A stretch of 64,000 nucleotides of DNA from an uncultured bacterium (GCA_903826575.1 CAIKEU010000058.1:52900-116899); one strand, 5' to 3'. Counted from the stretch's first letter, positions 44,446-55,552 are shown. The notes: a model not told the origin generated them from the letters alone. Numbers and translations: made by a program.

Positions 44446-45612
44446 CTCAGCCGTTCCTTCATCCGCGGGTTCGCGCGGGTGCTCGGGATCGCGTCCGGTC
44501 GCATATTTCACGATGCCGTAGAAACCGCCAGCAAGAGGCACAGCGACGAGTGCGCCGAGGATGCCAAGGGTGATTCCGCCGGCAGCGATTGCGATGACGA
44601 TGGCCAATGGATGAAGGTTGACGGCCTTGCCCATCACCAAAGGCTGCAGAACATCGCCGTCAAAGGAGCCAACGACGATTGTGAGCACGATGACCAAAAG
44701 AGCGGTCGTCGGGCCGCATTCGGCAAGTGCTACGACGGCCGCGAAAAAGGTCGCGAACGGAGCGCCAATAACCGGGATGAATGCTCCGAGAAACACTACG
44801 GCTGCGAGCGCCGGGGCCAGAGGTACACGCAGTACGAGTAGGCCGAGATACACCAAGACTGCGTCGAGAAGTGCAACGATCACGATTCCCCGGGTGTAGC
44901 CGGCGACTGATTCCCAGAAGATTCGGCCAGAGGTGTCAACGAAGTTTCGTGATCGCTGTGGAAACCAACTCAGCAGCCAGTCCCAGATTTTCTCTGGTGT
45001 CATCAGGAAGAAGATCACTGCAAACAGGAAGACCGAACTTGCGATGATCAGCGTGCCAAGGGAACTGACTGCGCCAAAGAGATTACCCGCCAGATCTTTG
45101 GCGATCGTTTGGCCGAGCGCTTTAGCCTGATCGATCAGGTTCTGGAACTGATCGTTCGAAAGTTTAAGGGGACCGGTTGTGAGCCAGGTTCGTATCTGGT
45201 CGAACCCCTGCGTGATCGCCGACGCGAGATTCGCACCTTCATTGATGGATGCTCGAATCACGACGGTCAAAATGCCGATAACGCCTGCAGTGATGACTAT
45301 GAGCGCCAACACCATAGACACGACTTTGGGAAGGGCGCGCTGGAACAAGCGCATGACTGGGCCCGTCCACGCAGTTACGAGTAGCGCGAAAAACAGGGCC
45401 GCCGCAACCGGAAATAGTGTGTTGAGGCCGGAGAAGATCACTGCTAAACCGGCGAGGACGATCAGGAGTCGCCAGGTGTAGCCAGCGGCCGTTCGCAGCC
45501 CAGTAGGGATGCTTTCGGAGATCTGCTCTGACGTGGGTGCAATAACCCGATCCTGAGGCAGAGGCGTGTCCATCTGTCCATCGTGCACTGCGATGGCGGT
45601 CACGTTGCTCAA
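44416..45612 (-). CDS. AI-2E/PerM family membrane transporter
   Basis: The protein has about 398 residues and about eight transmembrane segments. The family core is visible as YTRGIVIVALLDAVLVYLGL, followed by GAFIPVIGAP and the C-terminal GGITLGILGALVAVPLAGG motif. PerM/YdiK-type proteins are permeases of poorly known specificity (AI-2 export, Na+/H+ antiport). Start choice is uncertain: TTG at 45612, GTG at 45603 or ATG at 45573, none with a strong ribosome binding site. It is divergent from the DUF255 gene. Confidence 0.85.
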   Translation of the reverse strand: MSNVTAIAVHDGQMDTPLPQDRVIAPTSEQISESIPTGLRTAAGYTWRLLIVLAGLAVIFSGLNTLFPVAAALFFALLVTAWTGPVMRLFQRALPKVVSMVLALIVITAGVIGILTVVIRASINEGANLASAITQGFDQIRTWLTTGPLKLSNDQFQNLIDQAKALGQTIAKDLAGNLFGAVSSLGTLIIASSVFLFAVIFFLMTPEKIWDWLLSWFPQRSRNFVDTSGRIFWESVAGYTRGIVIVALLDAVLVYLGLLVLRVPLAPALAAVVFLGAFIPVIGAPFATFFAAVVALAECGPTTALLVIVLTIVVGSFDGDVLQPLVMGKAVNLHPLAIVIAIAAGGITLGILGALVAVPLAGGFYGIVKYATGRDPEHPREPADEGTAELANLDHEDA

Positions 45613-45670
45613 GCGGGGCTAACCCGATGTGGTGTCGTGCGTTAGCGGCGTTGTGCGACAAGATGGAGTC

Positions 45671-47689
45671 GTGGTTAATCGCCTTACGTCTGCTACCTCA
45701 CCGTATCTGCTTCAGCATGCTGACAATCCCGTGGATTGGTGGGAGTGGGGTAGTGCGGCGTTCGAGGAAGCTCGACGCCGAGATGTACCGCTTTTCATCT
45801 CCATCGGTTACGCCGCGTGTCACTGGTGTCATGTGATGGCGCATGAATCTTTTGAGGATGAACAGATTGCTACGTATCTGAATGAAAATTTTGTCTCGGT
45901 CAAGGTAGATCGTGAAGAGCGGCCGGATGTTGATGCGGTCTACATGACGGCAACCCAGGCATTGACAGGACATGGTGGATGGCCCATGACTGTTTTCGTC
46001 ACGCCCGACGGTGAGCCCTTTTACGCCGGGACGTACTTCCCGCCAACCCCACACCATCGTCTGCCGTCTTTTGGGCAACTACTTGAGGCGATTTCAACGA
46101 GCTGGCAAAACGAGCGGGACAGACTTGAAAGTGCGGCTGCGCGGATTACTAAGACGCTCGCCGAGCGTTCCGCAGTGTCTGGTGCTGACCCCCACGATAA
46201 GCCTGCCGTTCAAAGCGCGGTTGAAGCTGGTGTCGATGAGTTAGCTCGTATCTATGACAGTGCAGCCGGTGGATTCGGCGGGGCGCCGAAGTTTCCGCCG
46301 TCGATGGTCCTTGAGTTTCTGCTGCGCTACGGCGTTCTCAATGACGATCCGCGTGTGGGTGTCATGATTGATGGAACCTGCCAAGCCATGGCCCGGGGTG
46401 GAATGTACGACCAACTAGCGGGTGGTTTCGCTCGCTATTCGGTTGATGCGCAGTGGGTGATCCCTCACTTCGAGAAGATGCTCTACGACAATGCCTTACT
46501 GCTGCGCGTTTACCTGCACTGGTGGCGTGAATCGCGTAATCCGTTGGCGCTTAAGGTTGTTCGGGAGACAGCGTCGTTCTTGCTCAACGATTTACGTTCA
46601 GCGCAAGGCGGCTTCATTTCGTCACTTGATGCAGATACCGAGGGGCATGAAGGCCTGACATACGTGTGGACGCCGGCTCAGCTAAACGACGTCCTTGGCG
46701 AGCAGGACGGCGCTTGGGCTGCTGAGCTGTTCACTGTCACCGCGTCTGGAACTTTTGAAGATGGGGCGTCGGTACTTCAACTACTTCGTGATCCTGATGA
46801 CGTCGATCGATTTTCTCGTGTTGTCTTGTTGTTACGTGACGCACGCGCAGATCGCGCCCAGCCGGGGCGAGACGACAAGATCGTCGCGGCGTGGAACGGT
46901 TTAGCGATTTCGGCATTGGTTGAGGCAGGTGAGCTATGTGACGAACCGTCGTGGACTGCGGCGGCCTGCGAGGCGGCGCAACTATTGATCGACGTACACC
47001 TCGTGGATGGCACGTTGAGCCGCACGTCGAAAGATGGGGTGCGCGGTAACAATCTCGGGGTCCTCGAGGACTATGCGTGTGTTGCCGAGGCGTTCCTTGT
47101 CATTCATCAGCTCTGCGGTGGTGCGAACTGGCTCGATCAGGCGCGAGTACTAATCGACGTAATTATCGACGAGTTCGGTGACCCTGCGACAGGTGGGTTC
47201 TTTGACACAGCGGCGTCCGCCGAGGCGTTGGTTCTACGGCCACAGGATCCGACGGACAATGCGACACCGTCTGGTTGGGCGGCTGCGTGCGGGGTGCTGC
47301 TGAGCTACTCCGCTCTGACGAATTCGGCGGACTACCGCCAGAGGGCGCAAGCGGCGTTGGCGCCTCTCGTCGCTCTAGGTGCCGAGCATCCCCGATTCGC
47401 TGGCTGGGGGCTCGCGGTTCTCACCGCCTGGCTTGATGGCCCGCTCGAGATTGCGGTTGTGGCTGCTCAGGATGACTTGCGGTTGGCTGATTTATGGGAT
47501 GCCGCTCGCAGGACTGCTCGACCGGGCGCGGTGTTTGTGAAAGGCGAGCCGGGGGATCAGCACCCGTTATTGCGTGGGCGGGAACCACAAGGTGGCGTGC
47601 CCACGGCCTATGTATGCCGACAATTCCTGTGCAATGCGCCGACCACGTCAGCCGATGCGCTTATCGAACAACTTGCGATGGTTGACTGA
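45671..47689 (+). CDS. DUF255 thioredoxin-domain protein (YyaL-like)
   Basis: The 672-residue protein has an N-terminal thioredoxin-like DUF255 domain beginning [21 protein letters not shown]. Its active-site-like motif is CHWCH near residues 52-56 and [10 protein letters not shown] follows. The rest is an alpha/alpha-barrel-like region with [15 protein letters not shown] and [10 protein letters not shown] motifs, as in YyaL and SPATA20 proteins. Function is not established; sugar epimerase-like and redox roles have been suggested. The GTG at 45671 matches the conserved N-terminus. In M. tuberculosis the counterpart (Rv1084) lies next to the small membrane gene after mca, whereas here 25 kb separate them. 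Confidence 0.92.
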   Translation: MVNRLTSATSPYLLQHADNPVDWWEWGSAAFEEARRRDVPLFISIGYAACHWCHVMAHESFEDEQIATYLNENFVSVKVDREERPDVDAVYMTATQALTGHGGWPMTVFVTPDGEPFYAGTYFPPTPHHRLPSFGQLLEAISTSWQNERDRLESAAARITKTLAERSAVSGADPHDKPAVQSAVEAGVDELARIYDSAAGGFGGAPKFPPSMVLEFLLRYGVLNDDPRVGVMIDGTCQAMARGGMYDQLAGGFARYSVDAQWVIPHFEKMLYDNALLLRVYLHWWRESRNPLALKVVRETASFLLNDLRSAQGGFISSLDADTEGHEGLTYVWTPAQLNDVLGEQDGAWAAELFTVTASGTFEDGASVLQLLRDPDDVDRFSRVVLLLRDARADRAQPGRDDKIVAAWNGLAISALVEAGELCDEPSWTAAACEAAQLLIDVHLVDGTLSRTSKDGVRGNNLGVLEDYACVAEAFLVIHQLCGGANWLDQARVLIDVIIDEFGDPATGGFFDTAASAEALVLRPQDPTDNATPSGWAAACGVLLSYSALTNSADYRQRAQAALAPLVALGAEHPRFAGWGLAVLTAWLDGPLEIAVVAAQDDLRLADLWDAARRTARPGAVFVKGEPGDQHPLLRGREPQGGVPTAYVCRQFLCNAPTTSADALIEQLAMVD

Positions 47690-47856
47690 GATTGAGGCAA
47701 GACACAGGTGCGTCTGATCGCACTGGCGTCCTATGAGGTTGCTGAGGTTGAGGACATCTAGCCTCGACGCCGGGTAGTCTCGCAGATGTCGTCGTAGGTG
47801 TTAGCTGAACGAATGTGCAGTGGGTGCTGCAACGTAGACAGGAGGGTGACGTACTC

Positions 47857-48618
47857 ATGGGCGTCAGAGACCTCGTCTACGGGGTATACGAACGCCAACT
47901 GATGTCGTCCCTTAACCGCGATCGAACACCTCGTCATGTTGGCGTGATTCTGGATGGGAACCGACGCTGGGCAGCAGTCCAAGGCAGTTCAACTGCTCAC
48001 GGACACAAGGCCGGTGCTGATAAGATCACCGAGTTTCTCACCTGGTGTGAAGAGGTCGATGTCGAAGTAGTCACGTTATGGCTGCTATCGACCGATAACC
48101 TCACTCGCGCGCAGGGTGAACTTGAGCCACTGCTGGCGATCATCGAGCAGACTGTTACGGATCTGGCCGGTACCGGTCGATGGAAAATTCATCCCGTGGG
48201 CGCACTGGACCTGCTTCCAACGCATACCGCCGCAGCCCTCAAGAAAGCGCAGAGCGATACCCAAAACGCTGAAGGCCTGATGGTGAACATCGCCGTTGGC
48301 TACGGCGGACGGCGTGAGGTCGTTGACGCAGTGCGCTCGCTGCTTGCCGATCATGCAAGTAAAGGTACGACTCTTGATGATTTAGCGGCCGTACTCGACG
48401 TCGATCACATTGCCGAACATCTCTATACCGCAGGTCAGCCAGACCCTGACTTGTTGATTCGCACGTCTGGTGAGCAGCGACTATCGGGCTTCCTGCTTTG
48501 GCAGAGCGCCCACTCAGAATTTTACTTCTGTGAGGCGTATTGGCCGGACTTCCGCAAGGTGGACTTCCTACGCGCACTGCGCAGTTACGACGCGCGCGGG
48601 CGACGTTTCGGGTCCTGA
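47857..48618 (+). CDS. uppS: Cis-prenyltransferase (UppS-like, short-chain Z-isoprenyl diphosphate synthase)
   Basis: The 253-residue enzyme condenses isopentenyl diphosphate onto allylic diphosphates in cis, giving Z-polyprenyl (or Z,E-farnesyl) diphosphate for cell-wall lipid carriers. The signature LDGNRRWA holds the catalytic aspartate D33. WLLSTDNL, NIAVGYGGRREVVDA, the C-terminal DLLIRTSGEQRLSGFLLWQSAHSE region and EAYWPDF are all present. The N-terminus resembles the Rv1086-like short-chain Z-FPP synthases, and order within the block agrees. The ATG at 47857 has AGGAGG 10 nt upstream. Confidence 0.92.
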   Translation: MGVRDLVYGVYERQLMSSLNRDRTPRHVGVILDGNRRWAAVQGSSTAHGHKAGADKITEFLTWCEEVDVEVVTLWLLSTDNLTRAQGELEPLLAIIEQTVTDLAGTGRWKIHPVGALDLLPTHTAAALKKAQSDTQNAEGLMVNIAVGYGGRREVVDAVRSLLADHASKGTTLDDLAAVLDVDHIAEHLYTAGQPDPDLLIRTSGEQRLSGFLLWQSAHSEFYFCEAYWPDFRKVDFLRALRSYDARGRRFGS

Positions 48619-48772
48619 TTTCTATGTGGGCCGGCAAGACAATCTGCGCTAGAAGTTCACCTCTACGTCACCCTTTTGTCTCGGCGTGGCGTCGCAGAAC
48701 CCATGGGGGAACGGGCATAGCGTCCTAGGTATTCGGGCGGCGCCCGGCCGGCCCGAGCATCAGGGAGGCATT

Positions 48773-50086
48773 GTGCCCAGCCGACGTTCTGCTGCCGACG
48801 TACGCACGTATGTGCTTGATACCTCGGTTCTGCTTTCTGATCCCCACGCGGTACTTCGGTTTGACGAACATGAGGTCGTCATTCCGGTGGTGGTTATCGT
48901 TGAACTCGAAGCCAAACGCTCGCATCCGGAGCTTGGGTACTTCGCGAGGCAAGCACTGAGATTCCTAGATGACATGCGGGTATCTCATGGCCGGCTTGAT
49001 CAACCGATGGCGGTCGGTTCGTCGGGCGGAACGCTGCGAGTTGAACTGAACCATACCGACGCGTCGATTCTTCCCAGTGGATTCCAGCTCGGTGATAACG
49101 ACACTAGGATCCTCGCGGTAGCCCGTAACCTCGCGGCGGAAGGTTGCGATGTTGTCTTGGTGTCGAAGGATCTTCCGATGCGCGTCAAGGCATCATCGGT
49201 GGGGCTCACCGCACAGGAGTACCGCGCCGAACTCGTCGTCGAAACGGGCTACACCGGCATGGTGGAACTCGATGTCGCTGGCGCCGATGTTGATCGTCTG
49301 TACGAGCAGGATCGGATCGATCTCGACGAGGCGCGTGATTTGCCATGTCACACAGGCGTTGTGCTGGTTTCGGAACGTGGCAGTGCGCTCGCCAGAGTGA
49401 CGCCGGATAAGCAGATCCGACTGGTGCGTGGTGACCGTGAGGCATTTGGATTGCACGGACGTAGTGCCGAACAGCGGGTGGCGCTTGATCTCCTGCTCGA
49501 TAACGAGGTTGGGATCGTGTCACTCGGCGGTCGGGCCGGAACGGGTAAGTCGGCCCTTGCACTGTGCGCCGGTCTTGAAGCTGTCTTAGAGCGTCGTCAG
49601 CACCGCAAGGTGATGGTCTTCAGGCCTCTGTACGCCGTGGGTGGTCAAGAACTTGGCTACCTGCCCGGCAGCGAGTCAGAGAAAATGTCGCCGTGGGGAC
49701 AGGCTGTGTTCGACACCCTGAGCGCATTGACTACGCAAGAGGTTGTTGAAGAGATTGTCGATCGTGGAATGCTTGAGGTGCTTCCACTGACACATATTCG
49801 CGGACGATCGCTGCACGATGCCTTCGTTATTGTCGATGAGGCTCAGTCACTTGAACGCAACGTTCTTTTGACGGTGCTGTCGCGCATTGGGCGGGACTCA
49901 CGAGTTGTGCTCACCCACGACGTTGCGCAGAGAGACAACCTTCGAGTTGGTCGTCACGATGGCGTGGTGGCGGTCGTGGAGAAACTGCGCGGCCACCCGT
50001 TGTTCGCCCACGTGACACTCACGCGCAGTGAGCGCAGCCCGATTGCTGCACTGGTAACGGAAATGCTTGAAGACCTGCCGGGATAA
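48773..50086 (+). CDS. phoH2: PIN-PhoH fusion ATPase/RNase (PhoH2)
   Basis: The 437-residue protein has an N-terminal PIN domain (about 1-150) with [19 protein letters not shown] and the acidic GDNDTRIL segment. A PhoH ATPase domain follows, with Walker A GRAGTGKS (K259) and Walker [13 protein letters not shown]-PhoH2 proteins couple ATP hydrolysis to sequence-specific RNA unwinding and cleavage, and in mycobacteria are paired with an upstream short gene (phoAT). No such upstream gene is evident in the 154 bp before this one. The GTG at 48773 has GGAGG 5 nt upstream. It ends in a strong hairpin. Confidence 0.93.
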   Translation: MPSRRSAADVRTYVLDTSVLLSDPHAVLRFDEHEVVIPVVVIVELEAKRSHPELGYFARQALRFLDDMRVSHGRLDQPMAVGSSGGTLRVELNHTDASILPSGFQLGDNDTRILAVARNLAAEGCDVVLVSKDLPMRVKASSVGLTAQEYRAELVVETGYTGMVELDVAGADVDRLYEQDRIDLDEARDLPCHTGVVLVSERGSALARVTPDKQIRLVRGDREAFGLHGRSAEQRVALDLLLDNEVGIVSLGGRAGTGKSALALCAGLEAVLERRQHRKVMVFRPLYAVGGQELGYLPGSESEKMSPWGQAVFDTLSALTTQEVVEEIVDRGMLEVLPLTHIRGRSLHDAFVIVDEAQSLERNVLLTVLSRIGRDSRVVLTHDVAQRDNLRVGRHDGVVAVVEKLRGHPLFAHVTLTRSERSPIAALVTEMLEDLPG

Positions 50087-50121
50087 ACGCGTGGCTAACC
50101 GAATCATCGGTCGGTCAAACG

Positions 50122-50167
50122 ACGAAAGCGTCGAACCACCTGGATTCAGGTAGTTCGACGCTTTCGT
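50122..50167. terminator. Strong bidirectional terminator between phoH2 and DUF2165 genes
   Basis: A 15-bp perfect outer stem (50122-50136 with 50153-50167) continues after one mismatch into a 5-bp inner stem with a GATT loop. A TTTG run follows on the plus strand. It lies between two convergent genes and can end both transcripts. Confidence 0.85.
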
Positions 50168-50184
50168 TTGGGGTACTCCGACGA

Positions 50185-50787
50185 CTACTTATCGTCGTTA
50201 AGGTGAAGGCGCTCTGAGGCTGCGTGTAGTCGATCTGAGAATGCGTCAAAGCGATCGAAGATGAGCACTCCGAGGACGAGAAGAGCGGTGAGGAACGTTG
50301 TCGTCGTGTTCTGGAATGCCGGATCAAGACCGTTCCACTTGCTGTTCAAGTACATGACGAACCAGTTGCCACCAACGGTGATGAATCCGAAGAAGAAGAC
50401 CAGCAAGCCCGTGGTTACGCCAAGCATGGTCAGGCGCTGTGCGTTGCCCCAGCCGGTGCGGTTCGTTGCGTTCTTGAGTCCAACGATGCCAGCCCACGTG
50501 AGCAGGATTCCGGTAAGGGATTCCATGGCGATCAGACCGACATAGGCCAAAACATGGAACCAGTTGGCGTTGATTGCGCGCCATTCGAAGCCACTGTTAT
50601 CAAAGACGCCATCGAGGGACAGAACTCCCTGGACGAAAACCCAGTTGCTTTGCGGGTTCGTGATGTTGTCAAAGGCTACGACGAGGAAGTATGCGGCTTG
50701 CATAAGCACGGCGCCACTGGCCACGCTGCGCAGGACTCGACCGAGATCCCAACTGTTCGCGCTATCAATACTGGTGGTGTTCGACAT
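50185..50787 (-). CDS. DUF2165 small integral membrane protein
   Basis: The 200-residue protein has four hydrophobic segments (about 17-37, 75-97, 112-136 and 165-182). The loop pattern NITNPQSNWVFVQGVLSLD followed by WHVL-like and GNWFVMYLNSKWNGLDPAFQNT matches the DUF2165 family of predicted small membrane proteins. Function is unknown. The ATG at 50787 has AAGGAG 5 nt upstream, so the earlier in-frame ATG at 50817 is rejected. It lies downstream of fumarase on the same strand across a 126-bp gap that probably carries its own promoter. Confidence 0.85.
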   Translation of the reverse strand: MSNTTSIDSANSWDLGRVLRSVASGAVLMQAAYFLVVAFDNITNPQSNWVFVQGVLSLDGVFDNSGFEWRAINANWFHVLAYVGLIAMESLTGILLTWAGIVGLKNATNRTGWGNAQRLTMLGVTTGLLVFFFGFITVGGNWFVMYLNSKWNGLDPAFQNTTTTFLTALLVLGVLIFDRFDAFSDRLHAASERLHLNDDK

Positions 50788-50913
50788 GGATTCTCCTTGG
50801 AAATGAAAGGCTGCCATGCCGACGGTAGAGGTAGTGAACGCTCTTGTCCTGCAACATTCACGCTATTCGCGAAAGAATTTCCCCATTGGAAATGCCTCGT
50901 TCGCTTTCCAGAA

Positions 50914-52578
50914 CTACTCCGCGGAGCGAACGCGAATTGTTGATGCGATTGGACGCAGGGTCTCGGCGAAGAAATCGTTGCCCTTGTCATCGACGACGAC
51001 GAACGCAGGGAAATCCTCAACTTCGATCTTCCAGACAGCTTCCATGCCGTTTTCCGGGAAGTCGATGACCTCGACGTGCTTGATGCAGTCCTGCGCCAAG
51101 CGCGCAGCCGGGCCGCCAATCGACCCCAGGTAGAAACCGCCATTGTCTTGGCACGCTTGGGTGACCGACTTGCTGCGGTTACCCTTCGCGAGCATCACCA
51201 TCGAACCGCCAGCCTTTTGGAACTGGTCTACGTACGAATCCATACGTCCGGCAGTCGTCGGCCCGAACGAGCCGGAGACCATACCTTCCGGGGTCTTAGC
51301 GGGGCCCGCATAGTAGACGGCATGATCACGCAAATACGACGGCATTGGCTCGCCGGCGTCAAGCATGTCCTTGATGCGCGCGTGGGCGATGTCGCGGGCG
51401 ACGACCAAAGGCCCGGAAAGTGACAGTCGTGTCTTGACGGGGTATCGCGATAGTTCCGCCCGGATCTCGTCCATTGGTCGGGACAGGTCAATGTGCACAA
51501 CATCGTCGTCAAGGTGGGCGTCGGTGACCTCTGGAAGAAAGCGCGCGGGGTCGGTTTCCAACTGCTCGAGGTAAACCCCTTCAGGGGTGATCTTTCCCAT
51601 CACTTGACGGTCAGCCGAGCAGCTGACGGCGATCGCGATAGGGCAGGAGGCACCGTGTCTTGGCAGGCGAACCACCCGTACGTCATGGCAGAAGTACTTA
51701 CCCCCAAACTGCGCGCCAATCCCGAAATCCCTTGTCATCTGAAGGACTTCGGATTCCATCTCGAGATCGCGGAAGGCGTGCCCGCTTGGTGATCCGGAGG
51801 TGGGTAGTGAGTCGAGATAGCGAGCGCTTGCGTACTTCGCCGTTTTGAGCGCGAACTCGGCGCTTGTTCCGCCGATGACGATCGCGAGGTGGTAGGGAGG
51901 GCAGGCTGAGGTGCCGATCGTTCGCAGGTTCTCGTCGAGGAATGCTCGCATCGCGGTGGGATTGAGGACCGCCTTTGTCTGTTGGTACAGCAAACTCTTG
52001 TTCGCTGAACCGCCACCTTTGGCCATGAAGAGGAACTTGTAGGAATTCTCGTGGCCAACTTCGGTGTCTGCGTATAACTCGATCTGTGCCGGCAGGTTGT
52101 TGCCAGTGTTGCGCTCTTCCCACATCGTGATTGGGGCGAGTTGCGAGTAGCGCAGGTTGAGGCGCGTGAACGCGTCGAACACGCCGCGGCTGATTGAACG
52201 CTCGTCGTCGCCGGGAGTGAGGACCTGCTGTCCGCGTTTACCCATCACAATGATGGTCCCGGTGTCTTGGCACATCGGAAGGACACCTCCTGCGGAGATG
52301 TTCACGTTGCGGAGTAAGTCCCGTGCGACGAAGCGGTCGTTGGGGGAGGCCTCGGGGTCGTCGATGATTGCCCTAAGTTGGGCAAGATGCCCTGGTCGCA
52401 GGAAGTGCTGCATATCGTGGACGGCGGTCTCGGTCAGCGCACGCAAAACCTCAGGCTGGACGGTGAGGAAGGTTCTTCCCGCGACCTCGATCGTGCCAAC
52501 TCCCTCGGTTGTTAGGAGCCGATACGGAGTTTGGTCTGGGCCGATGGGAAGCATCTCGGAATAGTCGAACTCAGGCAT
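50914..52578 (-). CDS. fumA: Class I (iron-sulfur) fumarate hydratase
   Basis: The 554-residue enzyme interconverts fumarate and malate in the TCA cycle using an oxygen-labile 4Fe-4S cluster. Three conserved cysteine sites are visible ([24 protein letters not shown]). The C-terminal beta domain contains [12 protein letters not shown] and [12 protein letters not shown], as in full-length one-chain FumA/B. No class II fumarase is in the window. The start is the ATG at 52578; an upstream frame to 52671 overlaps the ABC permease gene. A TACGCT box 6 nt before the ATG suggests its own leaderless promoter. Confidence 0.95.
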   Translation of the reverse strand: MPEFDYSEMLPIGPDQTPYRLLTTEGVGTIEVAGRTFLTVQPEVLRALTETAVHDMQHFLRPGHLAQLRAIIDDPEASPNDRFVARDLLRNVNISAGGVLPMCQDTGTIIVMGKRGQQVLTPGDDERSISRGVFDAFTRLNLRYSQLAPITMWEERNTGNNLPAQIELYADTEVGHENSYKFLFMAKGGGSANKSLLYQQTKAVLNPTAMRAFLDENLRTIGTSACPPYHLAIVIGGTSAEFALKTAKYASARYLDSLPTSGSPSGHAFRDLEMESEVLQMTRDFGIGAQFGGKYFCHDVRVVRLPRHGASCPIAIAVSCSADRQVMGKITPEGVYLEQLETDPARFLPEVTDAHLDDDVVHIDLSRPMDEIRAELSRYPVKTRLSLSGPLVVARDIAHARIKDMLDAGEPMPSYLRDHAVYYAGPAKTPEGMVSGSFGPTTAGRMDSYVDQFQKAGGSMVMLAKGNRSKSVTQACQDNGGFYLGSIGGPAARLAQDCIKHVEVIDFPENGMEAVWKIEVEDFPAFVVVDDKGNDFFAETLRPIASTIRVRSAE

Positions 52579-52584
52579 GTCAAC

Positions 52585-52590
52585 AGCGTA
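52585..52590 (-). promoter_or_regulatory. Candidate -10 box of a leaderless promoter (fumarase gene)
   Basis: On the minus strand TACGCT (TANNNT) ends 6 nt before the ATG at 52578. It lies in the 47-bp gap after the ABC permease stop codon, and GTTGAC in the spacer is not a ribosome binding site. Confidence 0.5.
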
Positions 52591-52625
52591 AGCCCTTCTC
52601 TCGGCCGCATGGTGAGTGGAACGGG

Positions 52626-53459
52626 CTAGTCGATCAATGTGCGACGAAGAGCACGTACAGATAGGGCGCACATGATTGCTGCAAAGATCGTCAGCGCGGC
52701 CACGTGACCAAGGTCCTTTTCTAACTGCCAGCCGAAAACTGCATCACGGACCAGATTGACGCAGTGATAAAGCGGGTTGGCTAGTGCAAGGCTCTGTACC
52801 CACTGGGGGAGGTTGCTCAGTGGGAAGTAGATGCCGGCCAGAAGGAATAGCGGAGTTACCAGCGCACTCTGAACGTAGGTGAACGCGTCCATGCTAGGAA
52901 CGATCCCACTGAACCATTGACCCATGAAAGCGAAACCGAGACCGGTCAGGAAACAGATGAACGGGATTGCGAGCATCCCCCATGACGGTGGCAAGCCAAA
53001 CAGCATCGCAATCAGAAGAGGTGCACAGCCGAAGACGCCAGCCTTGACAGCGATCCATGTGCCTTCAGCCATGAACAGTTCCGGCACATCCACCGGGGTA
53101 GCCAAGATGCCGTCGTACGTTTTCCAATAAAAACGTTTGACATATGTATCGTACATTCCGGCGAAGATGCTCGAGAAAAGAACAGCGGTCGCCACGGTTC
53201 CGGTGCCCACGAACTGGATGTACGGAATTCCCTGCACTGAGGCTACTAGTGCGCCAAGCCCGAATCCAAAGGCGATGAGATTGATGGTCGGCTCGACGAT
53301 CGAGCCGAATGTCGTCGCTGGCCAGGATCGACGAAACAAAGTAGCTTCGCGCTGGAAAACGCCTGAGAAAGCTGTGGTTTCGACGGCTCGAAGCGGCGGG
53401 GAATCGGCGGCGGTCGGAATGGGTGTCGATGCTGACGCAGGGCTTTCGTCGATGGTCAT
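52626..53459 (-). CDS. ABC-2 type transporter permease (NodJ/DrrB-like)
   Basis: The 277-residue protein has an about 35-residue cytoplasmic N-terminus rich in S, P and A. Six hydrophobic segments of the ABC-2 family follow, including the conserved [16 protein letters not shown] segment that docks to the ATPase. [20 protein letters not shown], near the fifth TM, is typical of NodJ/lipid exporters. It forms an exporter with the ATPase encoded 7 bp upstream. The ATG at 53459 has GGAGGG upstream in the intergenic gap. The substrate is unknown. Confidence 0.9.
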   Translation of the reverse strand: MTIDESPASASTPIPTAADSPPLRAVETTAFSGVFQREATLFRRSWPATTFGSIVEPTINLIAFGFGLGALVASVQGIPYIQFVGTGTVATAVLFSSIFAGMYDTYVKRFYWKTYDGILATPVDVPELFMAEGTWIAVKAGVFGCAPLLIAMLFGLPPSWGMLAIPFICFLTGLGFAFMGQWFSGIVPSMDAFTYVQSALVTPLFLLAGIYFPLSNLPQWVQSLALANPLYHCVNLVRDAVFGWQLEKDLGHVAALTIFAAIMCALSVRALRRTLID

Positions 53460-53466
53460 GATGTTC

Positions 53467-54417
53467 TTAACCCTCCAGTCGCTCGCCCGTTAACCGGACA
53501 AAAACATCTTCAAGGTTTGCAGGACGACGAAGTGCCTCGCCGAACTGTTCGATTACGTGAAGGGGGATTGCTTCAGCGCGAAGTACAGACACAGTCGGCC
53601 CGGTGCGTCGACTCGGAAAACCAAGCTCATCACATCGACGCTCGATCATGGTGAGACGGTCAGGTGAGCCGAAACACTCGAGAGCCTCGACCCCGGCATA
53701 TTGCGCAACGAGAGCTGATGGGGCGCCTTGGGCAATCACCCGGCCGTGTGACACAACCGCTACGTCGTCGCAGAGACGCTCGGCTTCCTCGATGTAGTGA
53801 GTGGACATGAGGACCGTGACACCTGACGACCGTAGGCCGTCGATCAGAGTCCAGATGTCACCGCGGATCTGTGGGTCAAGGCCGACGGTTGGCTCATCGA
53901 GCAGTACCAGGCTCGGCTGATGCACAAGCGATCTAGCAATCAGAAGACGACGGCGCATGCCGCCGGAAAGGGTCGAGGCTTTTGCATCCGCTCGATCGGT
54001 CAATTGCGCTGCAGCTAGGACCCGATCGACAGCTTGTTCCCGATCGCGTCGATGCACTCGCAGTAGTGTTGCCCAGATCGAGACGTTTTGGCGGCAGGTC
54101 AGTTCTTCGTCGAGGTTTTCGCGCTGAGGCACCACGCCCATCCGAGCGCGAGCTTGCTTACTCTGTTTCGGAACGCTCAACCCAAGCACTCTGATATCGC
54201 CGCTATCAGGTAGTGCCTGACCGGTGAGCATGCGCATCGTTGTTGACTTACCGGCACCGTTTGGCCCGAGGAGGCCCATGCAAATCCCGCGTGGCACATC
54301 AAGTGTCAGTCCGTTAACTGCTCTGGTTTCGCCGAATGTCTTGACGACATTCGATAATGCAATTGCATGACCGTCAGACTGATCGTTAGCGGTGAGGTGT
54401 TCAAGCGAACTGGTCAC
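53467..54417 (-). CDS. ABC transporter ATP-binding protein (NodI/CcmA-like)
   Basis: The 316-residue protein contains Walker A GPNGAGKSTT near residue 55, signature LSGGMRRRLLIA, Walker B LVLLDEPTVGLDP and an H-loop MSTHYIEEAERL. The C-terminal extension is about 80 residues. It pairs with the downstream permease as an ABC-2 exporter. It starts at GTG 54417; the preceding TAGGAC followed by 6 nt resembles the leaderless layout seen at other genes but lacks the last T. It is transcribed toward fumarase. Confidence 0.92.
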   Translation of the reverse strand: MTSSLEHLTANDQSDGHAIALSNVVKTFGETRAVNGLTLDVPRGICMGLLGPNGAGKSTTMRMLTGQALPDSGDIRVLGLSVPKQSKQARARMGVVPQRENLDEELTCRQNVSIWATLLRVHRRDREQAVDRVLAAAQLTDRADAKASTLSGGMRRRLLIARSLVHQPSLVLLDEPTVGLDPQIRGDIWTLIDGLRSSGVTVLMSTHYIEEAERLCDDVAVVSHGRVIAQGAPSALVAQYAGVEALECFGSPDRLTMIERRCDELGFPSRRTGPTVSVLRAEAIPLHVIEQFGEALRRPANLEDVFVRLTGERLEG

Positions 54418-54455
54418 GAACGTGTCCTAGGTGAATGGCGAAAAGTGATGGGTAA

Positions 54456-55469
54456 CTAAATCGCGTTCTCGAAGTCGACAACCGCGTACTTGCTGAGTTT
54501 GGAAATCCAGTGCTCACTCTTGACTTCGCGGATTGTTCCGCTCTTGCCTCGCATCACGATTGAATGCGTTGTTGCCTTGCCGCCGACGTAGCGAACGCCC
54601 TCAAGAAGTTCACCGTCGGTCAGTCCGGTTGCAACAAAGAAGACGTTATCGCTGGTGACTAGGTCGTCGGTTGTGAGAACACGGGTGAGGTCGTGTCCGG
54701 CGTCAAGTGCGAGCTGACGTTCGGCTTCGTCGCGAGGCCACAACTTGCCTTGAATGACCCCACCCAGACATTTGATGGCGCATGCGGAAATGACGCCCTC
54801 GGGTGTCCCGCCAATCCCGAGAAGTAGATCGACGCCGGTGCCGTGACGGGTGGCCATGATCGCCCCTGCAACGTCGCCATCGGTGATGAACTTGATGCGT
54901 GCGCCCGCAGACCGAATTTCTTGAACCATTGCCTCGTGGCGTGGGCGGTCCAAGATGACAACCGTCAGGTCTTCGATTCGATCACCTTTTGCCTTGGCAA
55001 TCTTGGCAAGGTTATCTGCGACAGGTGCCTCGATGTCGACCACGCCAGCGGATTCGGGGCCGGTTACGAGCTTCTCCATGTAAAACACCGCGCTCGGGTC
55101 GTACATCGTGCCGCGCTCGCTCACGGCCAAAACCGACAGCGCGTTCGGCATTCCTTTGGCGCACAGTGTCGTTCCGTCGATGGGATCGACAGCGACGTCA
55201 ACTTCAGCGCCCGTCCCGTCACCAACCTGCTCGCCGTTGAACAACATTGGCGCGTCGTCCTTTTCGCCTTCGCCGATGACGACAATACCGTGCATGGATA
55301 CGGACTGAACCAACATGCGCATTGCGTTCACTGCTGCGCCATCAGCGCCGTTCTTATCGCCGCGACCTACCCAGCGCGCCGCTGCCATCGCAGCGGCCTC
55401 GGTTACTCGGACGAGTTCGAGAGCGAGATTGCGGTCAGGGGTCTCCGCGGTGTGTATCGGATCGGACAT
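54456..55469 (-). CDS. glpX: Class II fructose-1,6-bisphosphatase
   Basis: The 337-residue GlpX-type enzyme hydrolyses fructose 1,6-bisphosphate to fructose 6-phosphate in gluconeogenesis. The metal-binding signature DPIDGTT, the upstream GEGEKDDAP and the [15 protein letters not shown] substrate loop are present. It is the usual actinobacterial FBPase, and its divergent DUF4245 neighbour is conserved (Rv1099c-Rv1100). The ATG at 55469 has GGGAG 8 nt upstream. Two 12-bp direct repeats lie in the promoter region. Confidence 0.96.
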   Translation of the reverse strand: MSDPIHTAETPDRNLALELVRVTEAAAMAAARWVGRGDKNGADGAAVNAMRMLVQSVSMHGIVVIGEGEKDDAPMLFNGEQVGDGTGAEVDVAVDPIDGTTLCAKGMPNALSVLAVSERGTMYDPSAVFYMEKLVTGPESAGVVDIEAPVADNLAKIAKAKGDRIEDLTVVILDRPRHEAMVQEIRSAGARIKFITDGDVAGAIMATRHGTGVDLLLGIGGTPEGVISACAIKCLGGVIQGKLWPRDEAERQLALDAGHDLTRVLTTDDLVTSDNVFFVATGLTDGELLEGVRYVGGKATTHSIVMRGKSGTIREVKSEHWISKLSKYAVVDFENAI

Positions 55470-55521
55470 GCAGGTGCTCCCTATCGGCCGGATTCAGCCA
55501 CAATGGCGTGCCCTCACTGTA

Positions 55522-55552
55522 GTAGACAGTTGCTATAGGGGTAGACAGTTGC
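55522..55552. repeat. Pair of 12-bp direct repeats in the glpX/DUF4245 divergent promoter
   Basis: GTAGACAGTTGC occurs at 55522-55533 and 55541-55552, starts 19 bp apart (close to two helical turns), separated by TATAGGG. The arrangement suggests a tandem operator for a regulator of glpX or its divergent neighbour. Confidence 0.45.

Noticed and set aside
47708-47761. A 17-codon frame starting with GTG between the DUF255 and uppS genes
   Set aside because: Too short, no spaced ribosome binding site, and no known leader-peptide context; kept only as a note.
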